DNA from: CAVXZE01 sp964615365
GTDB lineage: Bacteria; Myxococcota_A; UBA9160; UBA6930
Assembly (NCBI GenBank): GCA_964615365.1
Contig: CAZTOU010000020.1
Coordinates: 17,725-81,724, forward strand
Direction: 5' to 3'
Length of the DNA stretch: 64,000 bases
Part shown: positions 17,916 through 26,580 of the stretch, one piece after another
Layout of the letters: each line of letters opens with the position of its first letter
How positions within the stretch are numbered: position 1 is the first letter of the stretch
Translations under genes and position numbers: made by a program
Notes under the pieces: model-generated
The model's input: only the letters and a program-made list of their open reading frames with translations
Told to the model about the DNA's origin: nothing
The model's database searches: none

Positions 17916-19596
17916 GGTTGAGCTCCCTTCGAGTTGTGTGACTTGGAGCGCGGGGATTCGCCTCCGACGGCGGCGGCTGCGGCAGCCATCACCGCTTCCC
18001 CTGCGACCGCGGAGCCAGATCAGCAGCGGCAGGAGCATCGCCAGTTCGGCGCCCAGGCCGCAGCGGCCCGCGGCCTCCTTGTCTTTCCACGGCTTGCCGA
18101 CGCACTGTGGGTCGGGCTCGCTGGCGACGTAGCCGAGCGCCGAGAGGCCTCCGTCGAAGTCGATCAAGTCGTCCTGTCCCGGATCGTTGTTGAGGCCGTC
18201 CTGGCAATGCGGATCCTCTCGGACCGACGCGGCATCCCAGCAGCCCGGATCGTCGGCGTCGATGAACGGATCGCCGTCATTGTTCACGCCGTCCGCGCAC
18301 GCGGTCACCTCGTACGCCCCGATGTCGCAGCCGTCTCCCCGAGGTCGCGGTACACCTCGCTGGTCCTTGGTCAGTGAAGCCTCGGGCGTCTCCGGATCGC
18401 CGTCGCCGTCATAGGTGCAATCGACCGGGGGAATGGCGTCGATGGCGGGACTGCCGGGCAGTAGCGCGTGCGTGAGGGTTGGACCGCCGTTGTTCTGCAA
18501 CACACCCAGTATGGGGTCGATGTTGGGAAGATCGGTCGGATCGGTGAGGTCGCAGGTGCCGTCGGAGTCGAGGTTGTGGCCAGCCGACCAGGTGCCCTCG
18601 CCCGCGCAGTCAGGCCCGGATGCCTGATCGGCGATCAGTGAGTTCTGCAGCGCGAACATGGTCTGGGCATGCCCCCCCCCAGAGATCGTGGATTCCTCCG
18701 CCGGAATTCCCGGAGATCGTGGAGTTGTAGACGGCCGTGTACCCGCCGCTGCAGGGCTTCATTCCTTCACACTGGCTCGCGACTCCGGCGCCGACGTTTC
18801 CCGACACGGTGCTGTTGACCAGCGTGACCGTTCCCCCCCAGTTGAAGACGCCGCCACCCTGTGAATTGGCACGATTCTCGGAGATGGAGGTTTCTCGAAT
18901 CGTCAGTTCACCAACCAGCGTCATGACGCCGCCTCCATAGGTTTCGGCCCGATTCCCGGAGATCGTGGTGGATGCGATCCTCGCGCGCTGCTGAGGAACG
19001 AACAGCGCGACCCCCCCTCCGGAGCCTTCCGCGGCGTTTCCAGAGATCGTGGTGTTGGCCACTGAGAGGAGATCGCAAAACGAACATAGGACTCCTCCTC
19101 CAAAGCCATCCGATGCCAAGCCGCCGGTGATGGTGAGTGAATTGACGCTGAGAGAGGCGGAGACTACGGAGAGCACCCGGTCGATCCCAGCGGCGTCGAT
19201 GATCGTCGTCTCTGCGCCAGCACCGAAGAGAGTCAGGTCGTCGCGGACGTCGAGGTCCCCGGAGGCCGCCCAGAATTCTCCGGTCCCGGCGATGGTGAGC
19301 TGATAGGTGCCGGCCGGCAGGTTGACACCGTCCGGGCCGGCGAGCGCGTTCGTTTCCATCACCGCCGCGCGCAGCGTGCAGGCACCTGAGGCGTCGGCGC
19401 AGACCCCATCTCCCGGCAGGGCGTCCACGCTGTCCACCGTGCTGTTCACAACGAAGACGGCGGCCTGCGCCGGTGTCGCCAGCAGCAGCGCACACACCGC
19501 GAGGGCGATCGCGCAGGCCCGTGCCGTCATCGGGATCACGCGAGCCGTCCGCATCCTCCAGCTCGATGTCCACCTCTCGTTCGGTTGGTCAAGCAT
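17916..19596 (-). pseudogene. Secreted parallel beta-helix (Pmp/choice-of-anchor type) protein, frameshifted
   Basis: Signal peptide (RACAIALAVCALLLATPAQA), then repeated NSTISGN / TTISGN / GGGV units typical of right-handed beta-helix polymorphic outer-membrane-type proteins. A choice-of-anchor stretch (NNGGPTLTHALLPGSPAIDA, DQRGVPRPRGDGCDIGAYE), Cys/Asp-rich DGVNNDGD repeats and a C-terminal anchor (CGLGAELAMLLPLLIWLRGRR) follow. The frame breaks at a run of nine C on the plus strand (18672-18680). Removing one base joins GGGIHDLWGG to AQTMFALQNSLIADQ. After the anchor there is no stop: the frame continues directly into the esterase gene at 17915. The start at 19596 follows GGAAGGAGGG. It may be a real pseudogene, a phase-variable gene or a base-calling error. 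Confidence 0.75.
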
Positions 19597-19930
19597 GGGA
19601 TCCCTCCTTCCATGGTGGCCCCCCAATCCGATTGCAGGGCCGACTGCGGCTCAGCCTACGAGATCCGCGCGGCGACAACTTCAGAGGAGCTTCAGATCTT
19701 CTTCAGGCGTGAGGTGCTCCCAGCCGCCCCGAAGGGCTGGTCGGGCCAGCGGGATCCGAAACTGGGACCTGCTGAACACCGTTCAGCCGCGAACGGTCTC
19801 TCACTGACCGTTTCGAAGCCGGATTCGGGAGCGCCGAGGGGCCGTGATCTGGGCGCCTTCGCGACGGGCGAATCCGGCCCGGAGCGCAACATGAATGTGC
19901 GACAATGGGGCAAGCGGCAGCGGGAGCGTC
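19597..19930. other. Divergent intergenic region with two inverted repeats
   Basis: 334 bases between the beta-helix gene and the ATPase/TPR regulator gene. It contains GCTGAAC-ACC-GTTCAGC (19771-19787) and AACGGTC-N7-GACCGTT (19792-19812), adjacent perfect seven-base inverted repeats. No ORF looks coding. The pair may form operators or consecutive RNA hairpins ahead of the regulator gene. Confidence 0.5.
19774..19786. promoter_or_regulatory. TGAAC-N3-GTTCA palindrome
   Basis: Perfect TGAAC/GTTCA half-sites spaced by ACC, about 145 bases before the start of the regulator gene at 19931. The same half-sites and spacing occur once more, upstream of nuoB (48323-48335). Half-site size and three-base spacing suit a dimeric TetR- or Lrp-like repressor; which protein binds is unknown. 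Confidence 0.35.
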
Positions 19931-22900
19931 ATGGAAGCCCGGCCGGTCGTCTTCGCGTTCGGGAGTTTCGAGGCGGACGAAGCCCTGCGAGAGCTCCGCA
20001 GGGAGGGTCGCCCTGTTGAGCTCCACGCCACGCCCCTGCGCCTGCTCCTCTATCTGCTCCGGAACCGGGATCGCGTGATCCCCAAGGACGAGCTGCTCGA
20101 CCGGGTATGGTCCGACGCGGCCGTGAGCGAGGGGGTGCTCTCCACTGCGCTGGGCGAGATCCGGAGCGCCCTCGGCGACGCCGGCTCGCAGCAGCGCGTG
20201 ATCCAGACGCTGCGAGGTCGCGGGTATCGCCTGATCGCGCCGGTCGACGAGCACTTCGCCGCCGTGGCCGCAAGGGCACGCCCCACACGACGGAGCGCGC
20301 CCGACTTCGTGGGACGAGGTGGCGTCCTGGCGCAGCTCGACGCCGCCCTCGAAGAGGCGCTGGCCGGGCGCGGGCGGATCGTCCTCCTGGCCGGAGAGGC
20401 CGGCATCGGCAAGACGCGAACCGCCGAGGAGTTCGCGGCCAGCGCCCACTCGCGGGGCCTTCCCGTGCACGCGGCCCGGTGTCGCGAGGACACGGGGGCC
20501 CCGCCCTACTGGCCCTGGGTGCAGCTCCTGCGCGGGCTCGTGGACGGGCGGGATGCCGACGTGTTGCGCAGCGAGCTCGGGAGTGGGGCCGCGCGCATCT
20601 CCCGGATCGTTCCCGAGATCCGCGAGCGACTGCCCGAGACTCCCGCCGAGGCCGATCCCGAGGAGGCGCGCTTCCACCTCTTCGACGCCATCGCGGGCTT
20701 TCTCACGCGCGCCTCCGCGCACCAGGCGCGGATCCTGATCGTGGACGATCTCCACTGGGCCGGCGCGTCCTCGCTTCAGCTGCTCGAGTTCCTGACCTGC
20801 GAGATCGCTGCAATGCGGATTCTCCTGCTAGGGACCTACCGGGATGTCGAGGTGAATCGGGACCATCCGCTGGCGGGAAGCCTCGCCGAGATGGCCCGAC
20901 ACGATGTGTGCACGCACATTCCCCTGGAAGAACTCCGGCCCGAGAAGGTTCGGGAGCTGGTACACCGGCTCACGGGCTCCGACCCGTCCGAGGACCTGGT
21001 CGGAGAGGTGCTCGAGAGGACGGACGGCAACCCCTTCTTCATCCGTGAGCTGGTGAGCCTCCGCGCCGAGCGAGACGCTGAGAGCCAGCCAGTCGATGCT
21101 ACGAGCCGAGCCTTGGAGGTTCCGGGGGGCGTCCGCGCGGTGATTCGCGGTCGCCTCCAGAGGCTCTCCCCGACCTGCAACGAGGCTCTCGAGATCGCAT
21201 CGGCCGTCGGCCGGGAGTTCGCGGTGGAGATCCTGGAGGCTGCGAGCGAGCTCGGCAGCGGGGCCCTGGCCACAGCGCTCGACGAGGCCCACCAAGCGGG
21301 GCTCGTCGGCGAGGCTCCGAAGGGGGGCTACTGCTTCGCCCACGCGCTCACCCAGGAGGCCGTCTACGTCGAGCAGAGTGCCCACCGCCGGGCGCAGCTT
21401 CACGGACGGGTTGGCGAGGCGCTGGAGCGGTTCCACGCGGCGGATCCGGATCCCCATCTCGCGGAGCTCGCGCGCCACTTCGGCGCGGCGGCGGATGCCG
21501 GCAAGGCGGTGGGCTACGCCACGCGGGCCGGACACCGGGCGATGGACGTTCTCGCCTTCGAGGAGGCGGCGGAGCAATTTGAGCACGCCCTCAGCGCGCT
21601 GGAGCGGACCGAAGCCGCGGATCCGATCCAGCGCTGCGATCTGCTGCTGGCCCTTGGATCCGCCTGTGATCACGTGGGCCACTACGAGCGCTACCGGGAT
21701 TTGTTCCAGGAGGCAGCGCAAATTGCGCATCGCTGCGGAGACGCTGAGCGCCTCGCCCGAGCCGCGAGCAGCTTCGCGGCCTATCACAGCAGCGCAGTCT
21801 TCGACGAGCAGGGTCTGCGCCTGCTGGAGGAGGCGCTCGACGCCCTCGGCCCCACGGAGACACCGCTGCGCGCCGAGCTGCTCTCGCGGCTGGCCCTCGT
21901 GCTCCGTGGCGGCAACCAGCTCGAGCGCGCAGACGCGGTGCTGACCGAGGCCACCGAGCTGGCACGGCGCCTCGGGGATCCCGAGACAGAGGCTCGGGTG
22001 GCGCACTGTCGGGTGTGGCTACTTCGGGGCCAGGCGCGCCCGGAGGACCTGCTCGAAGCGTGCGGCGAGGTCTTTCGGCTCGCCGAAGCCGCGCGGGTTC
22101 CGCGGATCGCGGCCGGGGTTCGCATTCCCCGCGTCCACGCCTTGCTCACTCTGGGTGATCTCGGCGAGGCGGAGGCCGAGGTGGCACGGTTGGCCAAGGA
22201 CGCTCCGTGGTACCGCTACGCCCGATTCACGCTGGCGGAGTACCAGGTAATGAAGGCGTTCCTCGCTGGGCGCTTCGATGAGGCCGAGCGGCTCGTCGAA
22301 GAGGCCCAGGAGCTGGTGCGCCGGATGCAGGATCCGCACGCTCTCACCAGCTTGGCTCCCGCGACCTATCTACTCCGACGCGAGCAGGGCCGCCTCTCCG
22401 AGCTGGAGCCGGGCGCGCGCGCCTGGGCCGAGCAGCACCCGGACTTCCCCGCCTTGCGCTGCTTCCTTGCTCACCTCTTCGCCGAGCTCGGTCGAACCCA
22501 GGAGGCCCGCCGGGAGTTCGAAGGCCTGGCCGCCTCGGAGTTCGCGGTCCTCCCGCCTGCCGACAATCAGCGGCTCGTCTCCCTGGTGCTTCTCGCCGAG
22601 GTCTGCGTGGTCCTCGGGGACGAGCCTCGCGCCGAGGTTCTCTACCGACTGCTCCAACCACACGCTCACCTCCACGCCGTGGCGGGAAATGCGACAGTCT
22701 ACTTCGGCTCGGTGGCACGTCCCCTGGGCTCCCTGGCCGGCTTGCTTCGCCGCTTCGAGGAGGCCGAGTACCACTTCGAGACCGCCCTCGAGATGCACCG
22801 CCGGTTGGGCGCGCGCCCATTGATCGCCCACACCGAGCACGACTTCGCCCGAGTGCTTCTGGCCCGCGGCGAGGCAGCCGATCGCAGGAGGGCGCTGCAG

Positions 22901-23023
22901 CTCGCGGGCGATGCCCTCGCCACTGCGCGCGAGCTCGGCATGGTGGCCCTCGCCGAGCGGGCAGAGGCGCTCCTGCAGGAGATCCAGGGCGCGATTCCCC
23001 TGCGCCGGCGCCGCTCCAGCTGA
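19931..23023 (+). CDS. Winged-helix / AAA-type ATPase / TPR transcriptional regulator, 1030 aa
   Basis: Large signal-integrating regulator. Residues ~5-100 form an OmpR/PhoB-type winged helix (LHATPLRLLLYLLRNRDRVI, then RVIQTLRGRGYRLIAPV), without a receiver domain. An AAA/STAND-like ATPase follows: VGRGGVLAQLDAAL, Walker A GEAGIGKTR, and Walker B ILIVDDLHWAG. The C-terminal half is helical TPR-like repeats (FEEAAEQFEHALSALE, FDEAERLVEEAQELV, RFEEAEYHFETALEMH). This is the layout of CadC/MalT-like and adenylate-cyclase-associated ATPase regulators. The ATG at 19931 gives MEARPVVFAFG; an ATG further upstream would add 12 unconserved residues. Targets may be the adjacent secreted-protein genes, which is only a positional inference. 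Confidence 0.88.
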   Translation: MEARPVVFAFGSFEADEALRELRREGRPVELHATPLRLLLYLLRNRDRVIPKDELLDRVWSDAAVSEGVLSTALGEIRSALGDAGSQQRVIQTLRGRGYRLIAPVDEHFAAVAARARPTRRSAPDFVGRGGVLAQLDAALEEALAGRGRIVLLAGEAGIGKTRTAEEFAASAHSRGLPVHAARCREDTGAPPYWPWVQLLRGLVDGRDADVLRSELGSGAARISRIVPEIRERLPETPAEADPEEARFHLFDAIAGFLTRASAHQARILIVDDLHWAGASSLQLLEFLTCEIAAMRILLLGTYRDVEVNRDHPLAGSLAEMARHDVCTHIPLEELRPEKVRELVHRLTGSDPSEDLVGEVLERTDGNPFFIRELVSLRAERDAESQPVDATSRALEVPGGVRAVIRGRLQRLSPTCNEALEIASAVGREFAVEILEAASELGSGALATALDEAHQAGLVGEAPKGGYCFAHALTQEAVYVEQSAHRRAQLHGRVGEALERFHAADPDPHLAELARHFGAAADAGKAVGYATRAGHRAMDVLAFEEAAEQFEHALSALERTEAADPIQRCDLLLALGSACDHVGHYERYRDLFQEAAQIAHRCGDAERLARAASSFAAYHSSAVFDEQGLRLLEEALDALGPTETPLRAELLSRLALVLRGGNQLERADAVLTEATELARRLGDPETEARVAHCRVWLLRGQARPEDLLEACGEVFRLAEAARVPRIAAGVRIPRVHALLTLGDLGEAEAEVARLAKDAPWYRYARFTLAEYQVMKAFLAGRFDEAERLVEEAQELVRRMQDPHALTSLAPATYLLRREQGRLSELEPGARAWAEQHPDFPALRCFLAHLFAELGRTQEARREFEGLAASEFAVLPPADNQRLVSLVLLAEVCVVLGDEPRAEVLYRLLQPHAHLHAVAGNATVYFGSVARPLGSLAGLLRRFEEAEYHFETALEMHRRLGARPLIAHTEHDFARVLLARGEAADRRRALQLAGDALATARELGMVALAERAEALLQEIQGAIPLRRRRSS

Positions 23024-23086
23024 GGGGCCTTGTGCGCCCGACTGGATGTAGTGAGCGCGAGCGTTCACCGTCCCCGCTAGTGAATA

Positions 23087-23998
23087 CTAGAAAGCCAGCT
23101 TCAGGCCGGGAGTTCTCCACCTGGTGCTGACGAGCCTTCCGGTTGCTGAGAGGGTGATGTAGGCGGTGCGGAGGTCGGGGCCGCCGAAGCAGATGTTGGT
23201 GGTCATGAAATCCGGCATCGGCACGTGATCCACTGACGATCCGTCCGGCGAGACGACGGTGATGCCGCCGTTGATGATGGTCGCGACGCAGACGTTGCCC
23301 TCCGCGTCGACGGCCAGCGAGTCGAGGAGCTGCAGACCGGGGAGCCCCACCAGCAGGGTGCCCTGGTTCGGCGAGAGGGGATTGGGGCGGATCTGCCCGG
23401 GCGCCTCCAGGTCCCAGTAGAAGACGCGGCCGGTCTGGGTCTCCGCCGCGTAGACGCGGCTCTCGTCGGGCGAGAGGCCGATGCCGTTGGGGGTCTGCAA
23501 CGGGAAGACCATCTCGCGGATGCTCGAGCCATCGGGGAACGCGTAGAAGATCCCGGTCCGATCCTGCTCCCGCGGCCGGCTCTTGCCGAGATCGGTGAAC
23601 CAGAAGCCGCCCTGGGAATCGAAGACGATGTCGTTGGGCCCCTTGAGAGGGATGCCGTCGCACTCGGTGTAGACGGTCTCCACGCTTCCACCATCGAGAT
23701 CGACGCGCTGGATGCTGCCGCCCCGGTAGTCGGCGGGCTGGTCTCCCGGCATCGGCATGCCGCCGAGATCGTGCCACTCGAAGCCGCCGTTGTTGCAGAT
23801 GTAGACCTTGCCGTCGGGACCGATGGCGGCGCCGTTGGGCCCGCCGCCGGTCTCCGCCACGATCTCCCGGGCGCCGTCGGGAAGCACCCGGGTCAGGGTG
23901 CCGCGCTTGATCTCGACGACCAGCACGCTGCCGTCGCCCATGGCGATGGGGCCCTCGGGAAACTCGAGCCCGCTGGTGATCTCGCGAACCTCCGTCAT
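23087..23998 (-). CDS. SMP-30/gluconolactonase-family protein, 303 aa
   Basis: Six-bladed beta-propeller hydrolase of the SMP-30/gluconolactonase/LRE family, normally metal-dependent and acting on lactones. The opening SGLEFPEGPIAMGDGSVLVVE, the GPDGKVYICNNGG strand, GPNDIVFDSQGGFWFTD and ETQTGRVFYWDL are characteristic, with metal-ligand Glu, Asn and Asp in the expected places. There is no signal peptide. It starts at the ATG at 23998 behind GAGGAAGGGCGA. It lies 10 bases downstream of the PPOX-family gene and probably shares its transcript, suggesting a small catabolic or detoxification unit with a flavin-linked partner. Confidence 0.9.
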   Translation of the reverse strand: MTEVREITSGLEFPEGPIAMGDGSVLVVEIKRGTLTRVLPDGAREIVAETGGGPNGAAIGPDGKVYICNNGGFEWHDLGGMPMPGDQPADYRGGSIQRVDLDGGSVETVYTECDGIPLKGPNDIVFDSQGGFWFTDLGKSRPREQDRTGIFYAFPDGSSIREMVFPLQTPNGIGLSPDESRVYAAETQTGRVFYWDLEAPGQIRPNPLSPNQGTLLVGLPGLQLLDSLAVDAEGNVCVATIINGGITVVSPDGSSVDHVPMPDFMTTNICFGGPDLRTAYITLSATGRLVSTRWRTPGLKLAF

Positions 23999-24008
23999 TC
24001 GCCCTTCC

Positions 24009-24458
24009 TCAGGTCTGGGCGAACTGCTTGGCGTAGTCGACGGTCAGCCAACGCTCGGGACGCATGCGATAGCAGACGGTCTCGCCGCGCTCCGCCTCGG
24101 CGCGGGTCGCCTCCAGGTACTGGTCCCCCAGCTCCTGGCCGAGATAGCGGTGGGCCATGGAGCGGGCCACGTTCTCCAGGTCCTCCGTGTCGACGGAGAC
24201 GACAGGGCCCTCGACCATGACGTACTTGTAGGGGACGCTCTCGGTCTGGGCGCAGAGGCTGAAGCGCCCGGCCGCATCCAGGAGCTTCCCCTTGCGGGAG
24301 CCGCGATCGGTGATGATCCAGAGCTCGCCGCCGGGCTGGTAGTCGTACCAGATGGGCACCGCCAGCGGTCCGCGCCCCGCCTCATCGACGCTGATCACGC
24401 CCACGTGAAGGTCCGCGAGAAAAGCCTCCCGTTCCGCTTTCGTCATTGCCATCGACAT
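24009..24458 (-). CDS. Pyridoxamine 5'-phosphate oxidase-fold protein, 149 aa
   Basis: Split-barrel flavin/F420-binding protein of the PPOX family. It shows the family's opening (AFLADLHVGVISVDEAGRGP), the strand pair PLAVPIWYDYQPGGELWIITDRGSRKGKLL, and VEGPVVSVD with the later cofactor-facing barrel. Its size and pattern suit the short F420- or FMN-dependent PPOX enzymes rather than true PdxH. The ATG at 24458 is preceded by AAAGGAG at five bases. It is followed immediately by the SMP-30 gene. An F420 link is plausible because an F420-type LLM enzyme also occurs at 35645, but the sequence does not show which cofactor is used. Confidence 0.85.
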   Translation of the reverse strand: MSMAMTKAEREAFLADLHVGVISVDEAGRGPLAVPIWYDYQPGGELWIITDRGSRKGKLLDAAGRFSLCAQTESVPYKYVMVEGPVVSVDTEDLENVARSMAHRYLGQELGDQYLEATRAEAERGETVCYRMRPERWLTVDYAKQFAQT

Positions 24459-24499
24459 CTCTGCTCCTTTCGAGGCGTACCCCGGTGGTTCTCACCAGG

Positions 24500-24919
24500 T
24501 CAGGCGGCCTCATCATCGTCATTGGGAAACAGGTTGCGCAGAAACCCGCCGAAGATCCGGCAGGCGTCGCTGGTGGTGAAGATTCCCACCAGCTTCTCGC
24601 GCTTCACCACCAGGGCTGATCCGAGGTGGGACTTCGCCATCGCGAGCAGCACCCGATCGAGCGGCTCGTTGAGCCCGACCACGTGGGCACTGGGAGGATT
24701 CGCGTCCCGGACCAGCCGGGCGCCGGTCGCGAGCTCGATCTCTCGCTCCGAGATCACCGCCACCAGCCGGCCGCCTTCCGTCACCGCGAGGTGACGGATC
24801 TCCTGCGAGCTCATCGCCTGCCGGGCCGTCTCGATGGAATCGTCGATCTCGACCGAGTGGGGGAAGGGCGTCATTACCGCCTTGATCGGGGGAATCCGCT
24901 CCATTTGCCTCGGATCCAT
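24500..24919 (-). CDS. Two-CBS-domain protein, 139 aa
   Basis: Small cytoplasmic protein consisting of a CBS pair, a module that binds adenosine nucleotides and senses energy state. CBS1 begins AVMTPFPHSVEIDDSIETARQAM with IRHLAVTEGGRLVAVISERE; CBS2 has EPLDRVLLAMAKSHLGSALVV and KLVGIFTTSDACRIF. The frame is open further upstream, but the ATG at 24919 (MDPRQMERIPP) gives the usual short N-terminus; a second ATG five codons later is also possible. It is divergent from the enoyl-CoA hydratase gene. No attached effector domain is present, so it would act on a partner. Confidence 0.9.
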   Translation of the reverse strand: MDPRQMERIPPIKAVMTPFPHSVEIDDSIETARQAMSSQEIRHLAVTEGGRLVAVISEREIELATGARLVRDANPPSAHVVGLNEPLDRVLLAMAKSHLGSALVVKREKLVGIFTTSDACRIFGGFLRNLFPNDDDEAA

Positions 24920-24998
24920 GCGCGAGAGCTTAACCGAGTAGGCCCGGGAACGGGGCTCCTCCGTGGTATATTCACCGTTTCTCGGGAGGGAGCGGATC

Positions 24999-25772
24999 AT
25001 GCCGGAGTTCTGCGAGAGCGAGCGAGACGGGCGAGTCCTCACCGTCCGCTTCAACCGCCCGGAGGTCCGCAACGCCATCCACCCGCCGGCGGCGCGGGAG
25101 CTCGAGCGGGTCTTCGACGACTTCGAGGCGGATCCGGAGCTCTGGGTGGCGATCCTGACCGGCGCGGGCGACCAGGCCTTCTCCGCCGGCAACGACCTCA
25201 AGTACGTGGCGAGCGGTGGCGAGATGAACTGGCCCGGGTCGGGCTTCGGGGGCATGACGCTTCGCTTCGACTCGGTGAAGCCGATGATCGCCGCGGTGAA
25301 CGGCGTGGCCCTGGGTGGCGGATTCGAGATCGCACTGGCCTGCGACCTCATCATCGCCTCGGACCGCGCCAGCTTCGGCCTCCCCGAGCCGCGGGTGGGA
25401 CAGGCCGCCCTGGCCGGCGGCATCCATCGCCTGGCCCGGCAGATCGGTCTCAAGCACGCGATGGGGATGCTCCTCACCGGGCGCCGGGTGGACGCGAAGG
25501 AGGGCCGGGAGCTCGGCTTCGTCAACGAGGTGGTGAAGGCGGACCAGCTCCTCGATGCGGCCCACCGCTGGGCCGACCAGATCATCGAGTGCGCGCCGCT
25601 CTCGGTGCGGGGCTCCAAGCAGGCCGCCACCCAGGGCCTCGACGCCCCCAGCCTGGAGGAGGCGGTGAAGGGCCGCTACGACCAGATCCACGCCATGCTG
25701 AAGAGCGACGACTACATGGAAGGAGCGCGGGCCTTCACCGAGAAGCGCCGGCCCAACTGGAAGGGGCGCTGA
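24999..25772 (+). CDS. Enoyl-CoA hydratase/isomerase family protein, 257 aa
   Basis: Crotonase-fold acyl-CoA enzyme. The oxyanion-hole segments are visible: FSAGNDLKYVASG (first) and AAVNGVALGGGFEIALACDLIIAS (second), then FGLPEPRVGQAALAGGIHRLAR. In the second active-site region the usual catalytic Glu of hydratases is present as PEPRVG. The ATG at 24999 follows GGGAGGGAGCGG; an upstream ATG in frame would add 12 unconserved residues. It sits with an acyl-CoA synthetase gene less than 1 kb away, on the same strand, separated by a leftward HAD gene, so a shared fatty- or aromatic-acid pathway is likely. The exact reaction is not assignable. Confidence 0.9.
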   Translation: MPEFCESERDGRVLTVRFNRPEVRNAIHPPAARELERVFDDFEADPELWVAILTGAGDQAFSAGNDLKYVASGGEMNWPGSGFGGMTLRFDSVKPMIAAVNGVALGGGFEIALACDLIIASDRASFGLPEPRVGQAALAGGIHRLARQIGLKHAMGMLLTGRRVDAKEGRELGFVNEVVKADQLLDAAHRWADQIIECAPLSVRGSKQAATQGLDAPSLEEAVKGRYDQIHAMLKSDDYMEGARAFTEKRRPNWKGR

Positions 25773-25799
25773 TTGCCCGACCCTCCGGAAGAGGTTCGG

Positions 25800-26546
25800 T
25801 CAGGCCCCGACCAGCTCCTCCAGCTCGGCCAGATCCGAGATCGTCCAGTCGGGAGCGGGGCCCTCCCACTCGCGGAGCTTCACCTCGGGATCGCGGACCC
25901 GGCGCGTGATCCAGGCCGTTCGGATCCCCAGCGGCGCGGCACCTCCCACGTCGGCCCGGAGATCGTCGCCGACGTGGACCGTCTCCTCCGCAGGAACGCC
26001 GAGGCCGTCCAGCACGGTCTGAAAGATCTCCGGCCGCGGCTTGCGGAAGCCCACCGCCTCCGAGATCGCCAGCGCCTCCAGATGGGGGCGAAGCCGTGCC
26101 TCCTCGACCACGCGCAGGGCGGTCGGGGTGTGACTGAAGTTCGAGCAGAGTCCCATCTTCACGCCCCGTCCGAGCCGGCCCAGAACCTCGTCGTGATGCG
26201 GGAGCACGACCACGCCCTCGTGGATCCCGCTCATGTGCGCGGCGGTCAGGATCTTCGGAAGCTCGGGGTCGTCGAGGCCGAGACGATTCACCACCGAGGT
26301 GAAGCGCTCCAGGGTGGGGAACTCGCGGCCCTCCCGGTAGCGGGGCTTCCCCTCGCTCCGGTCGACCTCGGAGACGACCTCCATGAAGGCGTCGAAATCG
26401 ACCTCGGCGCGCTCCCGCAGTGCGCCGTGGAGGCGGGCCACGAAGCTGTGGACCCGGCGCCCGTCCACCTCGGTGGTGTCCGAGGCGTCGAAATGGAGGT
26501 CTACCAGGGTGTCGAAGAGATCGAATAACATGGCCCGGATCGGCAT
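25800..26546 (-). CDS. HAD-superfamily hydrolase, 248 aa
   Basis: Haloacid-dehalogenase-like phosphatase. Motif I is FDLFDTLVDL at residues 7-16 (nucleophile Asp and general acid Asp). Motif II is in LGLCSNFSHTP. The lysine of motif III is in AVGFRKPRPEIFQ and motif IV is HVGDDLRADVGGAAPLGIRTAWI. A helical type-I cap lies between motifs I and II. Two in-frame ATGs lie at the start; the first (MPIRAM) is used, and neither has a strong ribosome-binding site. It converges on the enoyl-CoA hydratase gene and diverges from the acyl-CoA synthetase gene with a 34-base gap. Its substrate is unknown. Confidence 0.9.
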   Translation of the reverse strand: MPIRAMLFDLFDTLVDLHFDASDTTEVDGRRVHSFVARLHGALRERAEVDFDAFMEVVSEVDRSEGKPRYREGREFPTLERFTSVVNRLGLDDPELPKILTAAHMSGIHEGVVVLPHHDEVLGRLGRGVKMGLCSNFSHTPTALRVVEEARLRPHLEALAISEAVGFRKPRPEIFQTVLDGLGVPAEETVHVGDDLRADVGGAAPLGIRTAWITRRVRDPEVKLREWEGPAPDWTISDLAELEELVGA

Positions 26547-26580
26547 GGCGCGAGCTTAGCGGCCGCAACAGGAGAACCGC

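Noticed and set aside
14895..18659. Single 1254-aa open frame through the esterase and fumarase antisense
   Set aside because: The part below 15893 is the antisense of fumarase and has no domain; the long frame is a consequence of high GC.
23077..23090. CTAGT-GAAT-ACTAG inverted repeat after the regulator gene
   Set aside because: Only five pairs and overlaps the SMP-30 stop codon; too weak for a terminator.
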